From Amycolatopsis cihanbeyliensis (GTDB lineage: Bacteria > Actinomycetota > Actinomycetes > Mycobacteriales > Pseudonocardiaceae): 64,000 nucleotides of DNA. Below, one piece after another: positions 52,297 to 62,400 of this stretch; within the stretch, counting starts at the first letter, position 1, and each line of letters opens with the position of its first letter. The DNA is taken from positions 5,862,001 to 5,926,000 of the forward strand of contig NZ_VFML01000001.1 in the NCBI RefSeq assembly GCF_006715045.1, in the 5' to 3' direction. A program made the position numbers and the translations under genes. The notes under the pieces are model-generated. The model worked only from the letters and a program-made list of their open reading frames with translations, made no database searches and was not told the DNA's origin.

Positions 52297-53988
52297 ATGA
52301 CGGCCAACGAATCGCAACCAGCAGCCGATGTGAAGCCGCGTAGCCGCGAGGTCACCGACGGTGTGGAGCGCGCCGCGGCCAGGGGCATGCTCCGCGCGGT
52401 GGGCATGGGCGACGAGGACTTCGCCAAGCCGCAGATCGGCATCGCCTCCTCGTGGAACGAGATCACCCCCTGCAACCTGTCCTTGCAGCGGCTCGCCGAG
52501 GCCGGCAAGCAGGGCGTGCACGGCGCGGGTGGCTACCCGATGGAGTTCGGCACGATCTCGGTCTCCGACGGGATCTCGATGGGGCACGAGGGTATGCATT
52601 TCTCCCTCGTCTCCCGCGAGGTGATCGCCGACTCGGTGGAGACGGTGATGGAGGCCGAGCGGATGGACGGCACGGTGCTGCTGGCCGGCTGTGACAAGAG
52701 CCTGCCCGGGATGCTGATGGCCGCCGCCCGCCTGGACGTGGCCGCCGTCTTCCTCTACGCGGGCTCGATCCTGCCCGGCACGGTGGACGGCCGCGAGGTC
52801 ACCATCATCGACGCGTTCGAGGCGGTCGGGGCCTGCGCGCGGGGGCTGATCTCGCGGGACGAGGTGGACCGGATCGAGCGGGCGATCTGCCCCGGCGAGG
52901 GCGCCTGCGGCGGGATGTACACCGCGAACACCATGGCCTGCGCGGCCGAGGCACTCGGCATGTCGCTGCCGGGGTCGGCCAGCCCGCCCTCGGTGGACCG
53001 GCGGCGGGACCGGTTCGCCCGCTCCAGCGGCGAGGCCGTGGTCGAGATGCTGCGGCACGGGCTCACCGCACGCTCCATCCTCACCAAGGAGGCCTTCGAG
53101 AACGCGATCGCCGTGGTGATGGCGCTCGGCGGCTCCACCAACGCGGTGCTGCACCTGCTGGCGATCGCGCACGAGGCCGAGGTGGACCTGACCCTGGACG
53201 ACTTCACCCGGATCGGTGACCGGGTGCCGCATCTTGCCGACGTCAAGCCGTTCGGTAAGCACGTGATGACCGCCGTGGACCGGGTCGGGGGCGTACCGGT
53301 GGTGATGAAGGCCCTGCTGGACGCCGGGTTGCTGCACGGCGACTGCGTCACGGTCACCGGGCGCACGGTGGCCGAGAACCTGGCCGAGCTGGCACCCCCG
53401 GAGCTGGACGGTTCGGTGCTGCGCAGGCTCGCCGACCCGATCCACCCCACCGGCGGCCTGACCATCCTGCACGGCACCCTCGCGCCCGAGGGCGCGGTGG
53501 TGAAGAGCGCCGGGTTCGACTCCGCCCGGTTCGAGGGCACCGCGCGGGTCTTCGACGGGGAGCAGGCGGCGATGGATGCCCTCGGCGAGCTGAAGGCGGG
53601 GGACGTGGTGGTGATCCGCTACGAGGGACCCCGCGGCGGCCCCGGCATGCGGGAGATGCTCGCGGTCACCGGTGCGATCAAGGGCGCCGGGCTCGGCAAG
53701 GACGTGCTGCTGCTCACCGACGGGCGCTTCTCCGGCGGCACGACCGGCCTGTGCATCGGGCACGTGGCACCGGAGGCCGCGCACGGCGGTCCGATCGCGT
53801 TCGTCCGGGACGGCGACCCGATCGTGCTCGATATGACCACCCGCACGCTCGACCTGCGGATCGACGAGGCGGAGCTGGCCCGGCGAAGCGAGGGCTGGCA
53901 GTTGCCGAAGGTCCCACGGACCACCGGCGTGCTGAGCAAGTACGCCAAGCTGGTCGGCTCGGCGGCGCAGGGGGCGGTGTGCTCGTGA
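52297..53988 (+). CDS. ilvD: Dihydroxy-acid dehydratase
   Basis: 563 residues. The iron-sulfur ligand Cys are in the expected places: [17 protein letters not shown] and [20 protein letters not shown]; the C-terminal lobe has [23 protein letters not shown]. IlvD converts 2,3-dihydroxy-isovalerate and its homolog to the 2-keto acids of valine and isoleucine synthesis. The gene is coupled by a GTGA overlap to a hydratase-like gene rather than to other ilv genes, so it might be the branched-chain enzyme or a catabolic paralog. Confidence 0.95.
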   Translation: MTANESQPAADVKPRSREVTDGVERAAARGMLRAVGMGDEDFAKPQIGIASSWNEITPCNLSLQRLAEAGKQGVHGAGGYPMEFGTISVSDGISMGHEGMHFSLVSREVIADSVETVMEAERMDGTVLLAGCDKSLPGMLMAAARLDVAAVFLYAGSILPGTVDGREVTIIDAFEAVGACARGLISRDEVDRIERAICPGEGACGGMYTANTMACAAEALGMSLPGSASPPSVDRRRDRFARSSGEAVVEMLRHGLTARSILTKEAFENAIAVVMALGGSTNAVLHLLAIAHEAEVDLTLDDFTRIGDRVPHLADVKPFGKHVMTAVDRVGGVPVVMKALLDAGLLHGDCVTVTGRTVAENLAELAPPELDGSVLRRLADPIHPTGGLTILHGTLAPEGAVVKSAGFDSARFEGTARVFDGEQAAMDALGELKAGDVVVIRYEGPRGGPGMREMLAVTGAIKGAGLGKDVLLLTDGRFSGGTTGLCIGHVAPEAAHGGPIAFVRDGDPIVLDMTTRTLDLRIDEAELARRSEGWQLPKVPRTTGVLSKYAKLVGSAAQGAVCS

Positions 53989-54767
53989 ACTCCCCGAACG
54001 GTTCGGCCGCGCGGGCGGCGGAGCAGCTCTGGGCCGCCTGGCGGGATGGGCATCTGCTGGACGCCGTGGCCGCTGCCGACCGGCCCGCCGACCTCGCCGA
54101 GGGCATGGCGGTGCAGCGGGCGGTGGAAGCGCTCGCCGGACCCGGCTACGGGTGGAAGATCGCGGCCACCGGCCCCGGCGGGCGGGCCTTCCTCGGGGTG
54201 GACGGTCCGCTGCCCGGCAGGCTGCTGGAACGGTTCCAGCACGAGAACGGGGACACGGTTCCGGCGGACACCCTGCACATGGGGGTGGCGGAGGCCGAGT
54301 TCGCGTTCGTGCTCGGCGCGGACCTGGACCCCGCCGCGCCGCATTCGGTCGCCGACGTGCTCGCCGCGGTGAGCGCCATGCACCTGGTGATCGAGCTGCC
54401 GGACTCGCGGTACGAGCGGTTCGATCGGGTGGGTGGGCCGCAGCTCATCGCCGACGCCGCCTGCGCGGGCCGCATGGTCATCGGGCCGGAGGTACCGGGC
54501 TGGGCCGAAGTGGACCTGGTGCGACACCCCGTCTCGCTGCGGGTCGGCTCGGTGACCGAGCAGGGCAGCGGTGAGCTGGTGCTCGGCGATCCGCGCGAGG
54601 CACTGCACTGGCTGGCCACCGAACTACCCCGGCTCGGCACGCACCTGCGCGCGGGCGAGCTGGTCGCGACCGGCACCGCGACCAAGCCGCTGCCGATCCG
54701 GCGCGGCGACGAGGTGGTGGCCGACTTCGGCGAGCTCGGCACGGTGGGCGTACACATCGCGGCGTGA
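53985..54767 (+). CDS. 2-keto-4-pentenoate hydratase-like protein (FAH superfamily)
   Basis: 260 residues from GTG 53985, overlapping the ilvD stop. The MhpD/FAH-type metal-binding layout is visible: [15 protein letters not shown] with the E-x-E pair, [12 protein letters not shown], and the C-terminal [29 protein letters not shown]. Such enzymes hydrate 2-hydroxypenta-2,4-dienoate in meta-cleavage pathways or decarboxylate related acids. It could serve the aromatic island at 4-19 kb, which lacks a hydratase, but the distance makes this speculative. Confidence 0.85.
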   Translation: MNSPNGSAARAAEQLWAAWRDGHLLDAVAAADRPADLAEGMAVQRAVEALAGPGYGWKIAATGPGGRAFLGVDGPLPGRLLERFQHENGDTVPADTLHMGVAEAEFAFVLGADLDPAAPHSVADVLAAVSAMHLVIELPDSRYERFDRVGGPQLIADAACAGRMVIGPEVPGWAEVDLVRHPVSLRVGSVTEQGSGELVLGDPREALHWLATELPRLGTHLRAGELVATGTATKPLPIRRGDEVVADFGELGTVGVHIAA

Positions 54768-55070
54768 TCACGCTCCGGAAGGCTGCTCCTCCATCTCGGC
54801 GAGGATCCGCGACCACTGCTCGCCCATGGCCGTGTTGAACTGCGCCAAATTGTCCACGTTCCAGCGGCGACGCTCCGGCGTCATGCTCGCCAGGTACTCG
54901 CGGACGCGCTGCTCCTCGTCGAGCTGGTTGCCCTGGTCCGCGGCGGCCTTCGGCGGGGGCGGGCCGCCGCGGAGCCGGCAGGCCTCACACACCGTGCGCT
55001 CCTCGGGCTTGAGATAGATCTGCTGGTCGCAGCCGTCCGTCTCGCAGGCGGGAAAGGTGGTAGCCGTCAC
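54768..55070 (-). CDS. Small protein with a Cys-rich N-terminus
   Basis: 100 residues from GTG 55070. Four Cys in CETDGC and CEACRLRGG suggest a zinc knuckle; the rest is a charged helical segment (EEQRVREYLASMTPERRRW). I recognise no family. It abuts the hydratase gene convergently with no gap. Confidence 0.6.
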   Translation of the reverse strand: MTATTFPACETDGCDQQIYLKPEERTVCEACRLRGGPPPPKAAADQGNQLDEEQRVREYLASMTPERRRWNVDNLAQFNTAMGEQWSRILAEMEEQPSGA

Positions 55071-55153
55071 GGTGAGCCATCGTGCCAGGCCGCACCGCGA
55101 TGCGAGCGAAACGGCACGCCGTGGCCGAGCACACTGCCATCCTGCATGCGTTT

Positions 55154-55173
55154 AATGTACCAAGTGGTACATT
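55154..55173. promoter_or_regulatory. Perfect 20-base operator overlapping the promoter of the SRPBCC gene
   Basis: AATGTACCAAGTGGTACATT is a perfect dyad of 9-base arms around AG. Its right end TACATT doubles as a -10 element 6 bases before GTG 55180, so a bound repressor would block a leaderless promoter. Confidence 0.65.
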
Positions 55174-55179
55174 CGGGTC

Positions 55180-55608
55180 GTGAGGTTCGAGGTGTCCCGG
55201 CGGGTCGATGCCGGCCCGGCCGCGGTCTGGGCGGCGCTGACCGACGTCGAGCAGTGGCCGAAATGGACCGACTCGATGACCTCCGTGCGGCTGCTCGGGG
55301 AAGGACCGCTGCGGGCCGGTAGCCGGGCCGTGGTCAAGCAGCCCGGCCTGCTCGCACAGGTGTGGCAAGTCATCGAGTTCACCGAGGGGCGCGAGTTCAC
55401 GTGGGTCGCCCGTGGCCCGGGGGCGACGACCACGGGTAGCCACGTGCTGGTGCCCGAGGGGGACGGCGCGGTCACCGTGCTGCTCGGCCTCGAACAGCGC
55501 GGGCCGTTCGGCGCGCTGATCGGGCTGTTGCTGGGCAGGGTGACCCGCCGCTACCTCACGATGGAGGCGGAGGGCCTCAAACGCGCGGCGGAAGACGCGC
55601 TGTACTAA
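55180..55608 (+). CDS. SRPBCC (START/Bet v1-like) family protein
   Basis: 142 residues. Typical opening FEVSRRVDAGPAAVWAALTDVEQWPKWTDSM, a cavity-forming beta sheet and the C-terminal helix YLTMEAEGLKRAAEDALY. SRPBCC proteins bind hydrophobic ligands. The gene is preceded by a perfect palindrome overlapping its -10 box; partner regulators of such genes are often ArsR or TetR proteins, but none is adjacent on the left. Confidence 0.87.
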   Translation: MRFEVSRRVDAGPAAVWAALTDVEQWPKWTDSMTSVRLLGEGPLRAGSRAVVKQPGLLAQVWQVIEFTEGREFTWVARGPGATTTGSHVLVPEGDGAVTVLLGLEQRGPFGALIGLLLGRVTRRYLTMEAEGLKRAAEDALY

Positions 55609-55818
55609 GTGTTTTGGCGCGGGCGTCGTCCGGCCGCCCTGCGCGCACGCGGCCCGGCAGGCGGCCACATCGCCGGAACGCTTCGGCCGGCTGTTCGACC
55701 TCCCGCGTCGACTCCGAGTTCGCCAATCCGCGCCGCCCCGAGGGGACCCGCAACCGCCGCGACCCCCGGCCCGATCGGGATTCGGTGTACGGCGGCCGCC
55801 GGAACAACGCTGGTAGCC

Positions 55819-56472
55819 CTACTTGTCCTCGCGCGCCGCGCCGACGCAGAGGTAGCCGTGGCGCAGCGCGACCGCCAGCGCCGACCGCCGGTTCCGCACG
55901 CCGAGCTTGCGGAACAGCTGGCCCTGCAGGCTGTGCACGGTCCGCTCGGTGACCCCGAGTACGTCCGCGGTCTGCCGGACGGTGAGTCCAGGCGCGACGC
56001 AGTGCAGGATCTCCGCCTCGCGCCTGATGAGCGGTTGCGGCTCGGACCGGGGCTCGGGGGCCCGCGGGCCGGGCGGGACGCGCATGACCGGATGCGGCCC
56101 AAGATCCCGCAGGGCGGCCAGCACGGCGGTAGGCCCGTCGTCGTAGGCGACGAGCTCGGCCACCCCCGACTGCCGCAGCCGGTCGGCGTCCGGTGCGGAC
56201 TCGGCACGGGCCATTGTGGAGTACAGGGCGACCACCCGCACATGGTGCAGTTCCCTTAGCACCGTGAGGAGCTCGGTCACGCCCCCCGGCGTACGTCCGG
56301 ACTCGAGCAACACGGTGTCCACCGTGGTCCGGTTACACGCGGACAGCAGCGCCGTCGGCCGGTCCACGCAGGCGACCACGCGGAAACCCGGCTGCTGCGC
56401 GGCGTACCACGCCAGCAGGTCGCGAACGAGGTTCAGCCGGTGCTGCAGGACCACTCTCAACGGGCCGGCCAT
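55819..56472 (-). CDS. LuxR-family regulator with degenerate receiver-like domain
   Basis: 217 residues. The N-terminal 125 residues look like a receiver fold (LRVVLQHRLNLVRDLLAWY, TVDTVLLESGRT) without the Asp pocket of true response regulators; the C-terminal LuxR HTH is LIRREAEILHCVAPGLTVRQTADVLGVTERTVHSLQGQLFRKLGV. It may respond to a ligand rather than phosphorylation. ATG 56472 has GGAGG 5 bases upstream; GTG 56478 lies inside that site. Divergent from the PucR gene. Confidence 0.85.
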   Translation of the reverse strand: MAGPLRVVLQHRLNLVRDLLAWYAAQQPGFRVVACVDRPTALLSACNRTTVDTVLLESGRTPGGVTELLTVLRELHHVRVVALYSTMARAESAPDADRLRQSGVAELVAYDDGPTAVLAALRDLGPHPVMRVPPGPRAPEPRSEPQPLIRREAEILHCVAPGLTVRQTADVLGVTERTVHSLQGQLFRKLGVRNRRSALAVALRHGYLCVGAAREDK

Positions 56473-56747
56473 CGTCACCTCCGCTCCGGTCAGTGCCCGA
56501 AGCGTGCTCCCTGCCGCGGGAACCGGTCAATTTCGGACACCGGCGGGCGGCGAGAAGGAAACGATTCGTTGGTTTCGTGATGAGTGGCCGGACTGCCCGT
56601 GCTCCACGTTTGTCAAAACTCGTGATCGGGCGTGGGAAAACCTGCAACGGGCGATTGACAGGTCTGTTCCCTGGCCGCCGCCCGGCCGGATGGGCCCGCC
56701 GCATCGAATGATTTCACTGCCGTACGCCGCGGCTCCACCGTTCGCTT

Positions 56748-56765
56748 TTGTCACCGTGGTGACAA
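56748..56765. promoter_or_regulatory. Palindrome TTGTCACC-N2-GGTGACAA (candidate operator)
   Basis: Two perfect 8-base arms separated by GT lie about 57 bases ahead of the -35 element of the PucR-like gene. It could bind the PucR or LuxR product; the assignment is open. Confidence 0.4.
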
Positions 56766-56821
56766 CTCTGCCGATTCCGCACGGCATTATACCGCCGCCC
56801 GTGGTCGTGATCGGCGTGCCG

Positions 56822-56851
56822 TTGACACCGTTCACCGGCCGAACTTAGGTT
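56822..56851 (+). promoter_or_regulatory. Promoter of the PucR-like gene
   Basis: A consensus TTGACA (56822-56827) is followed after 17 bases by TTAGGT, or after 18 by TAGGTT. The predicted start leaves a leader of about 40 bases before GTG 56899. Confidence 0.55.
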
Positions 56852-56898
56852 GCGGCCTCCATCGGGCCGCTTCACCTTCCGCGGTATGGAGGTAGCAG

Positions 56899-57891
56899 GT
56901 GAGGGACGTGAAGCCGGGCGGGCTCGGCAAGGCCGCCATGGTGTGGTCGGCGATGCCGCGGACAGCGGGCGAGCAGTTCCGCCCGTTCGCCAGGGAACTG
57001 GGCAGGACGATCCTGCGCGAGGTCCCGGTGTACGCGCGGCTGCTGGACGGCACGTACCAGCGGACGGTGGTCGGGTACATCGAGCAGGCGATCCTGTGGG
57101 CGATCGACGACGTCGGCGACCGGGTGCCGCGCAGCCGCGGCACGCAGCTGTTCCGGCGGCTGGGCGAGCTGGAGTTCGAGTACGGGCGCAGGCGCAAGCG
57201 CAAGCTGCTCGCGGCGATCGTCGCCGACCCGCCCGCGAGCCCGGACGACCTGGCGGAGCTCGCCGCCGCCAGGTGGGCGCCGCCGGAGCGGGTCGTGGCC
57301 GTCGCGCTCGAACCCAGCGCCGAGCGGCGGCACCGGGCCTTTCCCCAGCTGTCCGAGGCCACGCTTGCCGACCTCGAGCACGCCGAGCCACGCCTCGCCG
57401 GGGACTCGGCTGAGGACCTCGCCCGCCTGACCGAGGGTGCGACCGGGTGGTGGGTCGCCGTGGGTCCGCGGGTCCGGCTCGGCGACGCCGCGCTGTCCCT
57501 GCGCTGCGCGCGGCGCGCGCTGGAACTCGTGCGCAGGAACGTGCTGGCGGGTCCGTTCGTCCGCTGCGAGGAGCACCTCGTCACGCTGTGCGTTTCCAGT
57601 GACGAGTTCCTGCTCCGCGAGCTGTGCACGCGCAGCCTGGCGCCGCTGGCGGGGCTGAAGGGCAACCAGCGTGCGCGGCTGAGCGAAACCCTGCTCGGCT
57701 GGCTGCGGGTGCGGGGCAGCGCTGCGGAGCTGGCCGCCGAGCTCGACGTCCATCCGCAGACGATCCGCTACCGGATGCGCCAGCTGCACGAGCTGTTCGG
57801 TGACCGGCTCACCGACCCCGAGCGGCGCCTCGAACTGGAGCTCGCCCTCAAGGCCCAGCGCCTGCTCCCCGCCCCGGAAAGCAGCGAATGA
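56899..57891 (+). CDS. PucR/CdaR-family transcriptional regulator
   Basis: 330 residues from GTG 56899. A helical N-terminal region (about 20-130) resembles the RsbT co-antagonist-like domain that precedes PucR proteins; the middle contains the degenerate GGDEF-like fold, and the C-terminal HTH_30 domain is LSETLLGWLRVRGSAAELAAELDVHPQTIRYRMRQLHELFGD. Effector unknown. Convergent with the TetR gene. Confidence 0.88.
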   Translation: MRDVKPGGLGKAAMVWSAMPRTAGEQFRPFARELGRTILREVPVYARLLDGTYQRTVVGYIEQAILWAIDDVGDRVPRSRGTQLFRRLGELEFEYGRRRKRKLLAAIVADPPASPDDLAELAAARWAPPERVVAVALEPSAERRHRAFPQLSEATLADLEHAEPRLAGDSAEDLARLTEGATGWWVAVGPRVRLGDAALSLRCARRALELVRRNVLAGPFVRCEEHLVTLCVSSDEFLLRELCTRSLAPLAGLKGNQRARLSETLLGWLRVRGSAAELAAELDVHPQTIRYRMRQLHELFGDRLTDPERRLELELALKAQRLLPAPESSE

Positions 57892-57915
57892 CGCACCGGG
57901 TGTTCCCAACGCGCG

Positions 57916-58497
57916 TCATGTCGCGGCATACGTCGCGAAGAACAGCTCGGCCGCTTCCTGGACGGCTTCGCGGTCGTTGGTCGTGAGGAGGTCGAGGACC
58001 AGGCCGCGGGCCGTGGCCAGGGCGAGCCTGGCGTGCGCGCGGGCCCGCTCCGGCGGCATCCCGGCCCGCTCGGCGAGCGCGGTGAGCGGGCCAAGCCACG
58101 TATGCACGAGCCCTTCCAGCAAGGGCGTGGTGTGCTCCCTGCCCTGTAGCGCCTGGCCGTACAGCTCGAAGAACAACCGGGCATGCGGGTGCGTCGCCGG
58201 GTCGGCGAGTTGCCGCCACATCCGCCGGGCCTGCTCGCCGGGGGTGAGACCGGAGTCGGCGGCCAGTTCGGTGAGTATGGCGCGCTGCCGCGCCTCCACC
58301 GCGCGCACCACCGCCACGAGCAGACCCTCCTTGGAGCCGAAGTGGTAGATCAGCATCCGGTGGCTGGTGCCCAGCTCGGTCGCGAGGCCGCGCAGGCTGA
58401 TGTCGGCGAGTCCGTGTTCGGCGAAGTACTGCACGGCGGCGGCGAGCAGCTTCTCGCGTCGCGGGCTCGTCCGCGCGTTGCCATCGTTCCCGGTCAC
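57916..58497 (-). CDS. TetR-family transcriptional regulator
   Basis: 193 residues from GTG 58497. HTH at about 15-62 (AAVQYFAEHGLADISLRGLATELGTSHRMLIYHFGSKEGLL) and a helical ligand domain. Its start overlaps the restored stop codon of the upstream EspG-like gene (GTGA), so the two once formed, or still form, a translationally coupled unit. Confidence 0.9.
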   Translation of the reverse strand: MTGNDGNARTSPRREKLLAAAVQYFAEHGLADISLRGLATELGTSHRMLIYHFGSKEGLLVAVVRAVEARQRAILTELAADSGLTPGEQARRMWRQLADPATHPHARLFFELYGQALQGREHTTPLLEGLVHTWLGPLTALAERAGMPPERARAHARLALATARGLVLDLLTTNDREAVQEAAELFFATYAAT

Positions 58498-59155
58498 GAT
58501 GTCGATGCTGGCAGAAACGCGAGCAGGGCGGTGGTGATCCCGTCCGTGTCGCCAGGGTGCAGATGACCGTCTGGCCGCGCTCGTCCTCGCCGAGAAAGGT
58601 GAGGATACGACCGTGGTCCACGAGGTCGAGCACGGGCAGCGGCAGGCTCCGGACGCACCGCCCGTCCGGCTCGCGTACCAGGACGTACGACTGGTGTACC
58701 GCGTCCCGTTCGGCGCTCAGCCACTCCCGCATCTTCCCGGACGGGTCGGACTCGGCGAGTACGTCCATCGGCGCGGTCCCCTCGAACTCGGCCCTGCTGA
58801 CGCTGATCGGGCGGACCGGCGCGGGCGGGGTCTCGGGTAGTGCGGCAAGGAACTCCTCCGGCCACCGCTGCGCGTCCACGGCGTCCAGCCAGGCCAGCCC
58901 GTCCCGGGCGACGAGCCGCACGGCCCGCTCCTCCCGCACGGACACCAGGACGGCCTGGTCCCGGGTCGGTTCGGCGAAACCGCTCCAGCAGTAGGCCTTG
59001 CGGGCACCGTCGGCCAGGGTGCGCAGCATCCGGCGGAACGGCGGGCTGAGGCGCTGGCCATTGGCGAGGCCGAGTTCCTCGTACCGCCGCGCGGAGAGCC
59101 GGGCCAGGTCGGCACGCGCCGAGCCGGGAACGTAGTAGCCCTCGCTGCTGAGCAC
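58494..59155 (-). pseudogene. EspG-family (ESX-associated) gene, frameshifted near its 3' end and shortened at 5'
   Basis: From GTG 59155 the frame reads as an EspG-like protein (ADLARLSARRYEELG, LSPPFRRMLRTLADGARKAYCW, AVLVSVREERAVRLVARDG). At the GGG run 58555-58557 (CCC on the coding strand) one base seems lost: with it restored, the end reads VICTPGDTDGITTALLAFLP and stops at 58494, overlapping the TetR start as GTGA. Without it the frame runs uselessly through the TetR gene to 57848. The N-terminal 25-40 residues typical of EspG are missing, although the open frame continues upstream to about 59230. EspG chaperones bind PE/PPE-type ESX substrates. Confidence 0.65.
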
Positions 59156-59202
59156 CGGACGCGGCTCGCCGAGCCCTTCCTCGGCCCCGGTGTGCGGCAG
59201 CG

Positions 59203-59397
59203 CGGCCTGCGTATCGCGGCACGGGGTCGTTCAACCGGGCCGGCGCCGAAGGGCTGACCGCGGCCGGGATGTCGGCGAGTATGACAGTGCACACCGACGA
59301 GATCGCGATGACCGCCATCGCCGGACTGGCCGTCACCAACTCCGGCCGGCCCGATCGTGGCACGGTGTACGTGGACGACGAGCGGGAGCTCCCGTAA
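59203..59397 (+). pseudogene. 3' fragment of an unidentified gene
   Basis: A plus-strand frame with consistent G/C third positions ends in TAA at 59395-59397 and encodes pieces such as TGSFNRAGAEGLTAAGMSAS and RGTVYVDDERELP. There is no start codon with a ribosome site, and to the left it collides with the shortened 5' end of the EspG-like gene on the other strand. It looks like the tail of a gene whose beginning was deleted. Family not recognised. Confidence 0.4.
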
Positions 59398-59399
59398 CC

Positions 59400-59483
59400 G
59401 TGTTTGCCGCCCACGTAACCGTGTTTGCCGCTCGCGTTGGCGAGTTTGCTGTTCCCGTTGGCGAGTTTGCCGCTCGCGTCCTA
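59400..59483. repeat. 21-base-period intergenic repeat, family B copy 2
   Basis: Four units of 21 bases in the orientation opposite to the main array at 11464: GTGTTTGCCGCC, GTGTTTGCCGCT, GAGTTTGCTGTT and GAGTTTGCCGCT openings. The stretch 59451-59471 is an exact copy of a unit at 11.5 kb. It lies directly after cobN and overlaps its stop codon by 3 bases. Confidence 0.8.
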
Positions 59484-62400
59484 CGACTCGCTTTCCAGGT
59501 CGCCCTCGATCCGCAGGTAGACCTCGCGCATCCGGTCCAGCAGGTCCGGGTCGGGCTCGGCCCACAGGCCGCGGTCGGCGGCCTCGTTCAGCCGCTCGAT
59601 GATCCCGCGCAACGCCCAGGGATTCGCCTTGCTGAGGAAGTCCTGGTTCTCCTTGTCCAGCACGTAGGACTCGGTCAGCTTCTGGTACATCCAGTCGTCC
59701 ACCACGCCCGCGGTGGCGTCGAAACCGAACAGGTAGTCCACCGTGGCGGCCAGCTCGAACGCGCCCTTGTAGCCGTGCCTGCGCATGGCCGCGAGCCAGC
59801 GCGGGTTCACCACCCGCGCGCGGAACACCCTTGCGGTCTCCTCGTTCAGCGTCCTGGTGCGCACCGCGTCCGGTGTCGTGCTGTCGCCGATGTAGGAGGC
59901 CGGTGCCGTGCCGGTCAGCGCGCGCACGGTGGCGATCATGCCGCCGTGGTACTGGAAGTAGTCGTCGGAGTCGGCGATGTCGTGCTCGCGGGTGTCGGTG
60001 TTCTTGGCCGCCACCACGATCCGCCGGTAGGAGTTCTCCATGTCCTCCCGCGCGGGCGCGCCGTCCAGGTCACGGCCGTAGGCGTAGCCGCCCCACACCG
60101 CGTAGACCTCGGCGAGGTCGGCGTCGTCGCGCCAGTTTCCGGAGTCCATCAGCGGCAGCAGCCCGGCCCCGTACGAACCGGGCTTGGAGCCGAAGATCCG
60201 GGTGGTGGCGCGCCGGTGGTCCCCGTGCCGGTCCAGCTCGGCGCGGGTGTGCGCGCGGACGAAGTTCTCCGACTCCGGCTCGTCCAGCTCCGCGACCAGC
60301 CGCACCGCGTCGTCCATCAGGTCGATCACGTGCGGGAAGGCGTCCCGGAAGAAACCGCTGATCCGCACGGTCACGTCCACCCTTGGCCTGCCAAGCTCGG
60401 CCAGCGGGACGGCCTCGATCCCGGTGACCCGCCGGGATGCCTCGTCCCACACCGGCTGCACGCCCAGCAGCGCCAGCACCTCGGCCGCGTCGTCGCCCGC
60501 GGTGCGCATGGCCGAGGTGCCCCATACCGACAGCCCGACCGACCGCGGCCAGTCCCCGGTGTCCTCCCGGTAGCGCCGCAGCAGCGAGTCGGCGAGCGAC
60601 TGTCCGGTCTCCCAGGCCAGCCTGCTCGGGATCGCCTTCGGGTCCACGGTGTAGAAGTTGCGCCCGGTCGGCAGCACGTTCACCAGCCCGCGCAGCGGCG
60701 ACCCACTCGGCCCGGCCGGTATGTAGCCGCCGTCCAGCGCGTGCAGCACGGCGTCCAGCTCACCGCTGGTGCCTGCCAGCCGCGGCACCACCTCGGTCGC
60801 CGCGAACCGCAGCACCTGCCGCACCGGTTCGGCTTCCCCTTCCGGTACGGCGTCCACCGACCAGTCCGCGGCCTCCATCGCCTCGACCAGCTCGCGGGCC
60901 CGCTGCTCGACCTTGTCCACTGTGGAGGAATCGGCTTCCTCGCGCAGGCCCAGCGCCGAACGCAGGCCGGGCACCGCGCCCTGGTTGCCGCCCCACATCT
61001 GCTGCGCGCGCAGGATGGCCAGCACCAGGTTCACCCGCGCCTCGCCGGTGGGTGCCGCGCCGAGGATGTGCAACCCGTCCCGGATCTGCGCGTCCTTCAC
61101 CTCGCACAGCCAACCGTCCACATGCAACAGAAAGTCGTCGAACTCCGCGTCGTGCGGGCGTTCGTCCACGCCGAGGTCGTGGTCCAGCTTGGCCGCCTGG
61201 ATCAGCGTCCAGATCTGCGCGCGGATCGCGGGCAGCTTCGCCGGGTCCATCGCGGAGATGTTGGCGTACTCGTCGAGCAACTGCTCCAGCCGCGCCATGT
61301 CGCCGTAGCTCTCCGCCCGGGCCATCGGCGGCACCAGGTGGTCGACGATGGTGGCGTGCGCCCTGCGCTTGGCCTGCGCGCCCTCGCCGGGGTCGTTGAT
61401 CAGGAACGGGTAGATCATCGGCAGGTCGCCGAGCACCGCGTCCGGGGCGCAGGAGGCGGACAGCCCGGCGGTCTTGCCGGGCAGCCACTCCAGCGAGCCG
61501 TGCTTGCCGAGGTGCACCACCGCGTGCGCGCCGAACTCCTGCTCCAGCCAGCGGTAGGCGGCGAGGTAGTGATGGCTGGGAGGGAGGTCGGGATTGTGGT
61601 AGATGGCCACCGGGTTCTCGCCGAACCCGCGTGGCGGCTGGATCATCAGTAGCACGTTGCCCGCCCGCAGCGAGGCGAGCACGATCTCGCCCTCGGGGTC
61701 GTGCGTGGTGTCCACGTACAGCCCGCCCGGCGCCGGGCCCCAGTGCTCGGTCATCTGCTCGCGCAGGTCCGCGGGCAGCTCGGCGAACCACTCGCGGTAG
61801 CGCGCGGCCGGGATGCGGATCGGGTTGCCGGAGAGTTGTTCCTCGGTCAACCACTCGGGGTCCTGCCCGCCCGCGGCGATCAGCGCGTGGATCAGCGCGT
61901 CCCCGTCGGGTTGATCGGTTCCGGTGGGTTCCACCCCGGGGAACGCCTCCGCGCCGAGGTCGTAGCCCAGCGCGCGCATCCGGCGCAGCAGCTCCACCGC
62001 GCTCGCCGGGGTGTCCAGGCCGACGGCGTTGCCGACCCGGGAGTGCTTGGTGGGGTATGCCGAGAGCATCAGCGCGATCCGGCGCCGCTCGGGGGGCGTG
62101 TGCCGCAACCGCGCGTGGGACAGCGCGATCCGGGCCACCCGGCCCGCGCGCTCGGCGTCCGCCGCGTAGCGGGGCAGGCCGTCGTGGTCCATCTCCTTGA
62201 ACGAGAACGGCACGGTGATCAGCCGCCCGTCGAACTCGGGCACCGCCATCTGGTTGCCCGCGTCCAGCGGGGAGAGGCCCTCGTCGTTGTCCTGCCAGGT
62301 TTCCCGGTCGCTGGTCAGGCAGAGTGCCTGCAGGATCGGGATGTCCAGCGCGGCCATCTCCGCGATGTCCCATGCCTCGTCATCCCCGCCCGCGCCGGCC

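Larger units (their letters stand above)
56473..56898. other. Divergent intergenic region, 426 bases
   Basis: No coding sequence is supported. It holds the promoters of the divergent LuxR and PucR genes, including a palindrome at 56748-56765 and a good promoter at 56822-56851, listed separately. Base composition is less GC-rich than the flanking genes. Confidence 0.6.

Noticed and set aside
57848..58554. Long minus-strand continuation of the EspG frame through the TetR gene
   Set aside because: It is Arg-rich nonsense overlapping a clear TetR gene; a one-base correction gives a natural stop at 58494.
59190..61652. 820-codon plus-strand open frame opposite cobN
   Set aside because: It is antisense to a well conserved CobN and has His/Arg/Gly-rich shadow composition.
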